Shown here piece by piece: positions 56,500-64,000 of a stretch of DNA of 64,000 bases. A model generated the notes under the pieces. It worked only from the letters and a program-made list of their open reading frames with translations. It was not told the DNA's origin and did not search any database. Both the position numbers and the translations under genes were made by a program. Position 1 is the stretch's first letter, and every line of letters starts with the position of its first letter. The stretch is from Paraescarpia echinospica (Eukaryota; Annelida; Polychaeta; Sabellida; Siboglinidae). The stretch lies in assembly GCA_020002185.1 (NCBI GenBank), contig CM034541.1, forward strand, positions 48,926,980 through 48,990,979. The letters run 5' to 3'.

Positions 56500-57700
56500 T
56501 GAGATCCAGCTCCCCAACTTGGCACCAGGTGGCAGCAATCTGGTTTCCCAACTGGTGGCAGCACTTGCAGTCATTCAAATTTCCACAACAGTTTGTATGC
56601 ATCACTGACGATAGAAAAAATTAACTTGTGGATTCCATGGACATGTGTTATCCTCCCGTGTGCATGAATACATGTGTCAGCATGTGTATGAAAAATTTTC
56701 GTAAATGGCATATATATGCACAAGATTTACAGGTAGCTATGACAGTGCGAGATGGTCACTAAACATGTAAATCTCACGCCAAATAAAATGATATGTAGGG
56801 ATATTTGATCAAAATAATAAGCACAACCTACTGAATCAATAGCAGACACTGTTGCTCTATCTACTGACACGAGTTGACAAAATTAGTAACTACCAATCTT
56901 ATAAATTGTCACAAAATTAGATTTTGACCTCAGAAGTAATTGTGAAATAACAGTAGAAGGCATAAGTAACTTAATATGTACAAACTCTAACATAGTTTTA
57001 TACATAGCCTTGTAGAAGACTGTGAGTCAGGCCTTCATGCAGAATAAAAGTGTTACCAGTTCAAAAATGTCTTGGTAGATACACACATCGGCACATGCCT
57101 ATACAATCCAGTCCAAACGTGTACATACATATATATATTTGTATTCGTTCTATTAAGCGTACAGTATGCTTAACAAATATTTGAGACACGGGAATATGTC
57201 AAATTTTGTGTTCCAATATGCGTACAGAGGTGTGCACCCATTTTCTTTGGTTCCATGACTGACAAGCGATTTATGCACCTCACATACGAGCAACAACAGG
57301 ATACCAGAACACTATAAACATCTTATAATTTAGGTGGCCCTTTCGACGTTGTTTCATCACCAAGCTTTGAATCTAGTGTGATTTTGGTAGAAATTAAAAC
57401 AAAAGGATGGATTCAACAGTCAAGGTTGGCATTGAAACCACTGTCACGGCGTCAGATGCTACTAAAAAGGGGGTACGCTAATTAGGGCATATACGCTTAA
57501 TAGAACGAATACGGTATATATAAATGAATACAGGCAATATACATGTGACACACATTTGTAAAGCATAATGACTTATACAACTGTGCTTTTTTGCTCCTAA
57601 AATTTCCACCCATCCAAGTAAAATTTCCACCTGCCCAAAAATTTATTTTACCCAGTCCAAATGATGGGTGGAAGGGTCTCTAAGTAAAGCAATGCTGGGA
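56500..57700. other. Intron, no gene seen
   Basis: No recognised feature apart from a CGTTCTATTAAGC/GCTTAATAGAACG pair (57145-57160 and 57496-57510) that is inverted and may bound a small element. Confidence 0.4.
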
Positions 57701-57710
57701 GTCCACCGAC

Positions 57711-57818
57711 CTGAATGGGGGTTCCTTGCTCTAGCATGGCCAGTAGCACAAAGGCCGTGAGACTGGCTGTGGAGCCACTCTGGCCTCCCTTCATGTCCTT
57801 GTGGATCACACGTCCAAC
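57711..57818 (-). CDS. Thioester-domain exon 3 with the catalytic-type His
   Basis: A 108-nt exon (36 codons, phase 0 in and out), acceptor TTGTTGTAG, donor GTCGGT. It encodes VGRVIHKDMKGGQSGSTASL, then TAFVLLAMLEQGTPIQ. The His in V-I-H-K-D-M lies 116 residues after the GCGEQ Cys, the spacing known for the catalytic His of complement C3. In human alpha-2-macroglobulin this position is Asn. Insect TEPs and C3/C4B carry His there. Confidence 0.94.
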
Positions 57819-57904
57819 CTACAACAAACACATGCAATGCAACGTCTCTACAGCGAATCATACAGTGCAACAAATTGTCAGATTTGTTGGCATGTCTCTG
57901 ACTG

Positions 57905-58790
57905 GTAAGTCAAGTCTCAAGCAATGATGTGTAAGTCTGAAGTCAATGGTAATCACATCACGTCTGAAGTCAATGGCTGTCAAGTCAAGACCATGGCTGT
58001 CAAGTCAAGTCTCAAGTCAATGGCTGTCAAGTTAAGTTTTTAGTTAATGGCTGTCAAGTCAAGTCTCAAGTCAATGGCTGTCAAGTCAAGACAATGGCTG
58101 TCAAGTCAAGTCTCAAGTCAATGGCTGTCAAGTCAAGACCATGGCTGTCAAGTCTTAAGTTAATGGCTGTCAAGTTAAGACAATGGCTGTCAAGTCAAGA
58201 CTCAAGTCAATGTCTGTCAACTCCAGCATTTAGTCAATGTCAATCACATCAAGTCTCAAGATAATGGCTGTCAAGTCAAGTCAATGGCTGTCAAGTCAAG
58301 TCTAAAGTTAATGGCTGTCAAGTTAAGACTCAAGTCAATGTCTGTCAAGTCAAGCATTAAGTCAATGGCAATCACATCAAGGTTCAAGTCAATGGCTGTC
58401 AAGTCAAGGATTAAGTCAACAACAATCACATCAAGTCTGAAGTCAATGGCTGTCAAGTCAAGACAATGGCTGTCAAGTCAAGTCTCAAGTCAATGGTTGT
58501 CAATTCAAGTCTCCATTTAATGGCTGTCAAGCTGAGTGTCAACTCAATGGTTGTCAAGTCAAGCATTAAGTCAATGGCAATCACATCAAGTCTCAAGTCA
58601 ATGGCTATCAAGTCAAGACAATGGTTGTGAAGTCAAGTCTCAAGTCAATGGCCATCAAGTCAAGTATTAAGTCAATGGCTGTCACAGAAAGTCTCAAGTT
58701 AATGGTCATCGAATCAGGTCTTGAGTAAATGGCCATCAACTGCGTGTATCAATCAAGTCAATTGCTGTCAAGTCAATTCAAGCCTCAACT
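57905..58790. repeat. Degenerate 26-27-bp tandem repeat
   Basis: AATGGCTGTCAAGTCAAGTC with CTCAAGTC spacers recurs dozens of times with variable unit length and many substitutions. Minus-strand Asp-Leu-x-Leu-Asp frames are not genes. It fills most of the intron between the exons at 59280 and 57818. Confidence 0.93.
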
Positions 58791-59071
58791 CAATGAATCA
58801 GGACAAATCTCTCTAAGCAAGATTATCTGTTCCTGACTTTAAAGAAAATGTTCACAAAACTAGAATAAATGTATTGGAGGCATAAAGACTACAATCCCCA
58901 CTAAACCGCATTTAATAATAATAATACTTTGATGTTCATCAATTTCCAGATTTCTACACACAAATTATTACACTGGTTAATTCCGTGTAAAGGAACTGAC
59001 TGTCTCCCTTTAACACACAAGATCTTTTCATTATAATTTCCGTTCAAGGAATGACGTAATTCTCCACAAAC

Positions 59072-59280
59072 CTGGGGGAAGCAGCCGTTCTCGAGCTGTT
59101 TGGAGCGGAACCAGTTGATGCTCGTTGTTTGCTGTTTCATGTCAATGAAGATGTATGGGCGGGCCTGGGCGAAAGACTTCACCACAAAGGCCGTCAGCCA
59201 CATGCTGCCTGAATCGTCGCTCTTGCCGAAAGCACTGTATGATCCATCGCTGTGACGGAACGTTAGCTCCCTCTGGTAAC
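59072..59280 (-). CDS. Thioester-domain exon 2 of the A2M/TEP-like gene
   Basis: A 209-nt exon, phase 1 in and 0 out, acceptor GATGCAG, donor GTTTGT. It encodes YQRELTFRHSDGSYSAFGKS, then GSMWLTAFVVKSFAQARPYI and INWFRSKQLENGCFPQ. H-x-D-G-S-Y-S-A-F, W-L-T-A-F-V and E-N-G-C-F are thioester-domain landmarks of the family (alpha-alpha toroid helices). Confidence 0.95.
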
Positions 59281-59349
59281 CTGCATCAAACTTACTCAGT
59301 TAGTTGCAACAAAACAACGCATCACTGTAATGATAGGAAACACAACAGT

Positions 59350-59677
59350 AAATGTAAGGTCTTATATAGCGCTGTATCCAGTCCAATGCACTGCTCAAGG
59401 CACTACACTTTACTCTCTGGCACACCTGTTCAATCGAACACCATCTAGACTTCCCTGGGAAGCATTCAGCCATGCTGCAATTAATGCGCAAAGACTATTT
59501 GTGCACAAATATCTGCCACTGTCTGTAGGTGGGTACTCATTCATACAGCTGAATGAACTGGTGAAATGTAGAGTGAATGAACTTGCCTAAGGTTCTTCAA
59601 AACAGCAGGAAAAGGATTCAAATGCGGGTTCTGTCTATCGAGAGTTTGATGCTCTACCACAGTACCACCGTGCTCCA
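59350..59677 (-). mobile_element. tRNA-SINE, near full length, decayed promoter
   Basis: The same body as the copy at 25262-25601: TTATATAGCGCTGTATCCAG, TTCAATCGAACACCAT, AAGCATTCAGCCATGCTGCA. The head ends at TGGAGCACGGTGGTACTGTG (minus strand). The B-box region is altered (GCATTTGAATCC). Confidence 0.85.
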
Positions 59678-59679
59678 CA

Positions 59680-60790
59680 AAAAACATTGCAAACAAAAAG
59701 GTTTCGGTTTATGATCTGTTCAAACGGTTTTAATCAGCAGTGAAATGTGGTGTTGTATACAGTTATTCACCTGCATTTAAATGCAATTGAACCTGATTTA
59801 GAATAATTGCACAAGTAACCATTCATTCATCAGTTGCATAAATTAATAAAACAATATGCTATACAAACATGAATATCAACATATGGATGCAGAAGAAATT
59901 TTGGACAACTAGTCAAACATTCATCTCAGGAATTCAGGGAAATATATATCGTATGTATCCACAATTTAGTTCATAAGTTATATATATATATATATATATC
60001 ATCTCATGATATTGTATTTTAAAGAATACTGATGCATACATTTGTGATCATACGGCCACCCATCCTAACATACAGCCTCTGTAGGGAAACATCTCTGACA
60101 GTGCTGACCAGGAGGTAGCTGTGACCCCTTGATGCAGCAAGATCCAATCAGAGATAACAACTGGACAAGTTTATGACAGTTTACACATTTGCTCCCTGTG
60201 TGGGATATTTTGCTTACCCTGGCATAGACACCAGATAGAAGGGATCAGCAGTTTTTAGTGCCCTATCCAAAAGACACAGGCAAAGTAGGGATGGTGAACG
60301 AAATTGCCCAAGTTTCTAAATATCAACAGGTGGACTCGGACCTTGTGACAGACAGACCTGGGGCTTGAGTACTGAGTATTTATGCTGCAGGTTTGACCAT
60401 AGGTGCGGGAACAGGGGAGCAAGGGGCAGCAGTCCTGGAATTTTGTTGGGGGGCAGACCAATAAAACTGAGCCTGAATATGGGGTTTATGGTGAGCCTCA
60501 AGGGGAGTGCAACTGGAGGTTAATGGCGACCTTCTAAAATTGTGTATGTCTCTGCCAAAAATATTCAACAGCACTCCACATCTTCCAATGTCATCAGTCG
60601 AGAGGCGAGACAGTGGAGAAAGTGAAATTATTGCAGCACGGTGACGAAACATTTTCAACAGAACCCCTCTTTCTTCTGATGTGATGATCCAACAGAGGAT
60701 GCTCTGTTTCTCAACTCCCCAATATTAATTTAATTCCCGCGCCAGTGGGAGACTGACAGAAGGTTGCTCCATCGCTGTTACTACACATTA
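59680..60790. other. Intron, no gene seen
   Basis: A (TA)n run is at 59970-59998. Otherwise there is no recognised feature. Confidence 0.5.
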
Positions 60791-60799
60791 CCATAAATT

Positions 60800-61225
60800 C
60801 TTATAATAGTAATAATCTTTATTTTATATAGCGCCATATCCATAACATTCATAGCGCTTTACATAACATTAATATATAAATAGTATAATTAAACAAATTT
60901 TAATATAACACAAACTAAATTAAGATGATAGTGCTGTGTAAACATGAGTAGATTAAAAAAATCAATTCTCGTGTTAAAATAAGTAGTATAAAATGTTTTA
61001 TCGGCTGGTAAAAAGATCAAGATAAAAATAATAATAAAATAAAAAATATGAATAACTTAGGATAAAATGTTTCTGTGGTCATTCAAGCTGTATAGGCCGT
61101 CATAAAAAGGTGAGTCTTTAAGGCTGCCTTGAATTTTGCAGTGAGGTTTTGGAAGTAACAGTAGTTGGCAGAGCATTCCATATTTTAGTGGCAGCTTGGA
61201 CGAATGTGCAGTGCCCGGGGTACGG
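60800..61225 (-). pseudogene. LINE 3' end adjacent to the thioester exon
   Basis: The minus strand reads [17 protein letters not shown] and, after shifts, FKAALKTHLFMTAY, the W-N-A-L-P and L-K-T-H-L-F C-terminal signature of CR1/L2-like LINEs. A 3' UTR follows with AAAGCGCTATGAATG and TATGGCGCTATATAAAATAA, with an ATT-rich end near 60805. Its 5' edge is about 19 bases from the donor of the thioester exon. Confidence 0.75.
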
Positions 61226-61243
61226 GCTCGAGCAATGACTTAC

Positions 61244-61426
61244 CAACTTTCATGTGCTCAATGGCCTTTGCCTTGATGGGACTGCCTGCAGACAACTGGT
61301 TGGTGCTGGTCAGGTAATGTAGAACGTGGATGTTGGGGGCAAATATGATCATGGTCTGTTCTCCGCAGCCTGTCGGCACCTTTAACAACTTGTCCAGGCC
61401 TGAAAGGGTGGGTCCCATCACGTCCC
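61244..61426 (-). CDS. Thioester exon (GCGEQ) of the A2M/TEP-like gene
   Basis: A 183-nt exon, acceptor TTTTGTAG, donor GTAAGT, phase 1 in and out. It encodes [20 protein letters not shown], then [18 protein letters not shown] and [22 protein letters not shown] supplies the Cys and Gln that form the internal thioester, and F-A-P-N-I-x-V-L-x-Y-L is the conserved helix after it. The exon is flanked closely by a LINE 3' end downstream (minus strand, from about 61225) and by a SINE and a satellite upstream. Confidence 0.96.
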
Positions 61427-61447
61427 CTACAAAACGGAGAGTAGAAA

Positions 61448-61757
61448 AAGTAAGTTCTTATATAGTGCAGTAATGAGCAGTCCTGAGGACTCTGAAGCGC
61501 TTTACACTTTACTCCCTGGCTGATCTACTCAATTGAACACCATCTTGACTTCTCTGGGAAGCATCCAGCCACACTGCAATTAATACACAAAGACTATTCA
61601 TACACAAATATCCTCCACTGTCTATAGCCAGGTACTCATTGATACAGCTGAGTGAACTGGAGCAACATAGAGTGAACAAACTTGCCCTAGGTTCGACACC
61701 GATTCAAACCCAGGTTCTATTGGTCGAGTCCGAAGCTCTAGCCACTGTGCTCCACAA
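61448..61757 (-). mobile_element. tRNA-SINE next to the 44-bp satellite
   Basis: Body motifs TTCTTATATAGTGCAGTA, TCAATTGAACACCATC, TGCAATTAATACACAAAG and CCACTGTCTATAGCCAGGTA match the SINE family. The head on the minus strand is GTGGAGCACAGTGGCTAGAG. The B box is decayed. The head runs directly into the satellite at 61734-63508. Confidence 0.88.
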
Positions 61758-63508
61758 GAGGGGATAAGTTCTATCTACTGTGCCACTGTGCTCCACAAGA
61801 AGAGGGGATAAGTTCTATCCATTGTGCCACTGTGCTCCACAAGAAGAGGGGATAAGTTCTAGCCACTGTACCATTTTGCTCCACAAGTAGAGGGGATAAG
61901 TTATATCCACTGTGCCACTGTGCTCCAGAAGAAGAGGGGATAAGTTATATCCACTGTGCCACTGTGCTCCAGAAGAAGAGGGGATAAGTTCTATCCACTG
62001 TGCCACTGTGCTCCAGAAGAAAAGGGGATAAGTTCTATCGACTGTGTTACCGTGCTCCATAAGAAGAGGGGATAAGTTCTATCCACCGTGCCACTGTGCT
62101 CCACAAGAAGAGGGGATCAGTTCCAGCCACTGTGCCACTGTGCTCCACAAGAAGAGGGGATAAGTTCTATCCACTGTGCCACTGTGCTCCACAAGAAGAG
62201 GGGAAAAGTTGTAGCCACTGTACCACTGTGCCCCACAAGAAGAGAGGATAAGTTATATCCACTGCGCCACTGTGCTCCAGAAGAGGAGATAAGTTCTATC
62301 CACTGTGCCACTGTGCTCCACAAGAAGAGGGGATAAGTTCTAGCCACTGTGCCACTGTGCTACAGAAGAAGAGGGGATAAGTACTATCCACTGTGCCACT
62401 GTGCTCCACAAGAAGAGGGGATAAGTTCTAGCCACTGTGCCACTGTGTCCCACAAGAAGAGGGGATAAGTTCTAGCCACTGTGCCGCCCCACAAGAAGAG
62501 GGGATAAGTTCTATCTACTGTGCCACTGTGCCCTACAAGAAGAGGGGATAAGTTCTAGCCACTGTGCCACTGTGCTACAGAAGAAGAGGGGATAAGTACT
62601 ATCCACTGTGCCACTGTGCTCCACAAGAAGAGGGGATAAGTTCTAGCCACTGTGCCACTGTGTCCCACAAGAAGAGGGGATAAGTTCTAGCCACTGTGCC
62701 GCCCCACAAGAAGAGGGGATAAGTTCTATCTACTGTGCCACTGTGCCCTACAAGAAGAGGGGATAAGTTCTATCCACTGTGCCACTGTGCCCCACAAAAA
62801 AGGGGATAAGTTCTAGCCGCTGTGCCACTGTGCCCCACAAGAAGAGGGGATAAGTTCTATCTACTGTGCCACTGTGCTCCAGAAGAAGAGGGGATAAGTT
62901 CTATACACTGTGCCACTGTGCTCCTCAAGAAGAGGGGACAAGTTCTAGCCACTGTGCCACTGTGCCCCACAAGAAGAGGGGATAAGTTCTAGCCACTGTG
63001 CTCCAGAAGAGGCGATAAGTTCTATCCACTGTGCCACTGTGCTCCACAAGAAGAGGGGATAAGTTCTATCCACTGTGCCACTGTGCTCCAGAAGAAGAGG
63101 GGATAAGTTCTATCCACTGTGCCACTATGCTCCACAAGAAGAGGGGATAAGTTATATCCACTGTGCCACTGTGCTCCACAAGAAGAGGGGATAAGTTCTA
63201 TCCACTGTGCCACTGTGCTCCACAAGAAGAAGGGATAAGTTGTATCCACTGTGTCACTGTGCCCCACAAGAAGAGGGGATAAGTTCTATCCACTGTGTCA
63301 CTGTGCCCCACAAGAAGAGGGGATAAGTTCTATCCACTGTGCCACTGTGCTCCACAAGAACAACGGATAAGTTCTATCCACTGTGCAACTGTGCTCCACA
63401 AGAAGAGGGGATAAGTTCTAGCCAGTGTGCCACTGTGCTCCACAAGAAGAGGGGATAAGTTCTAGCCACTGTGCCACTGTGCTCCAGTGCAGAAGAGGGG
63501 ATAAGTCT
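61734..63508. repeat. 44-bp satellite, about 40 copies, derived from a SINE head
   Basis: The unit is CTATCCACTGTGCCACTGTG, CTCCACAAGAAGAGGGGATA and AGTT. The first copy is continuous with the SINE head (GCTCTAGCCACTGTGCTCCA, then CAAGAGGGGATAAGTT), so the unit combines the SINE 5' end with its original flank. On the minus strand each unit carries TGGCACAGTGG, an A-box-like motif. It lies in the intron upstream of the thioester exon. Confidence 0.95.
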
Positions 63509-63509
63509 C

Positions 63510-64000
63510 CCACTTTGAGAAAGTACTCTCTTTTTATTTTTTGGTAATAACTCTTGCTGTGCTATTTTCAAATAATCTCCTTTACCAATCTCTGCTATTG
63601 TAATAGAAGATGTATGTTCTTATTGATACATAAAACTAATCATAAAAATATAATTTATTGTTTAAATATTAATATTAGTTCAACCAAAATTCTTTATTGC
63701 ACAAGATGATATACCGCTTGTCAGAATAAATAAAAAAACTGACACTGTTTACAAACTGTTTTATTTACAATTTAAACACAACATGAGCAGAACTTTGAAA
63801 CTACGAACACTATTTCTGGGTTATCACATGCAATTTGGCAGGCAATATGACTTCAAGATACTTATTCTAGTAATAACAACAATATCTAAGTAAATGTTAA
63901 TAAATAAGAAATGGACTTGGTGCCTTTAATATGAACAGTATTAAGAGAAACTATTTTGTTGTACATACATAGGAGGACTGAAGTGCCTGAATGTACAAAA
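63510..64000. other. Intron, no gene seen
   Basis: AT-rich, presumably still intron of the thioester gene. No further exon recognised. Confidence 0.5.

Larger units (their letters stand above)
39536..61426 (-). other. Gene-level entry: alpha-2-macroglobulin/TEP/CD109-family thioester protein, C-terminal half
   Basis: Eleven minus-strand exons with matching phases join into about 535 codons ending at TAG (39538-39536). The encoded part starts just before the thioester GCGEQ and runs through the thioester domain, CUB and MG8/receptor-binding domain to the C-terminus. The count of residues after the thioester Cys (about 514) is close to that of vertebrate alpha-2-macroglobulin. Family members trap proteases or bind surfaces covalently in the extracellular space. 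No hydrophobic GPI-type tail is visible, so a secreted alpha-2-macroglobulin or TEP is favoured over CD109. Introns of 0.5-5.8 kb are packed with SINEs, LINE remnants, a MITE and satellites. The N-terminal MG1-MG7 and bait region lie beyond 64000. Confidence 0.93.

Noticed and set aside
56500..57700. Small transposon bounded by the CGTTCTATTAAGC inverted pair
   Set aside because: The inverted words are seen but no target duplication could be found, so it was not called as an element.
57905..58790. Asp/Leu/Ile repeat protein on the minus strand
   Set aside because: It is a tandem repeat of variable unit length in an intron, and the frame is not maintained.
61815..63571. WSTVAQWIELIPSS-type repeat proteins on the minus strand
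   Set aside because: They are chance frames in the 44-bp satellite. The unit is not a multiple of three, so frames drift and stop.

Overview
This is a gene-poor, repeat-rich stretch of an animal nuclear genome. The evidence is split genes with GT-AG introns and phase-matched exons, extracellular domains (EGF, YWTD propeller, thioester protein), non-LTR retrotransposons, tRNA-headed SINEs, DIRS and Ty3/gypsy remnants, long microsatellites, and a fixed 1,000-N scaffold gap at 35501-36500. The gene content and the mixture of DIRS, CR1-like LINEs and tRNA-SINEs fit a marine invertebrate (lophotrochozoan or invertebrate deuterostome). I cannot name the species. Nothing prokaryotic or viral-genome-like is present.

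Three host genes can be supported. (1) Positions 1-1155, plus strand: the 3' end of a gene with a calcium-binding-type EGF exon spliced to a last exon that encodes a Cys-rich domain, possibly of the galactose-binding/fucolectin type. (2) Positions 22692 to 14993, minus strand: a signal-peptide exon and three exons that each supply about one YWTD (LDL-receptor class B) propeller repeat. The rest of the propeller is not found in the window. (3) Positions 61426 to 39536, minus strand: the C-terminal half (about 535 residues in 11 exons) of an alpha-2-macroglobulin/TEP/CD109-family thioester protein. It has GCGEQ, a catalytic-type His exactly 116 residues after the thioester Cys, the thioester-domain end motif and the receptor-binding domain. 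The stop codon lies at 39536-39538. Its 5' half lies beyond the right edge.

Between and inside these genes are mobile elements. They include a 26-bp satellite (3.5-5.2 kb), a frame-broken gypsy integrase (6.4-7.2 kb), a roughly 690-bp tandem repeat array that reverses orientation and carries a LINE (8.0-12.45 kb), a LINE-in-LINE nest (19.2-21.7 kb), and a DIRS-type RT-RNase H-tyrosine recombinase remnant ending at the gap (34.0-35.5 kb). A piggyBac-like 1,100-bp MITE sits in an intron (42.1-43.2 kb). A 43-bp satellite with higher-order structure (44.75-47.55 kb) and a 44-bp satellite that appears to have grown from the head of an adjacent SINE (61.7-63.5 kb) also occupy introns of the thioester gene.

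I did not find an undescribed multi-gene system. The most informative observations concern repeat birth and nesting (SINE to satellite, LINE to minisatellite, nested LINEs), the conserved reactive chemistry of the thioester protein, and the odd arrangement of the YWTD and EGF gene pieces.
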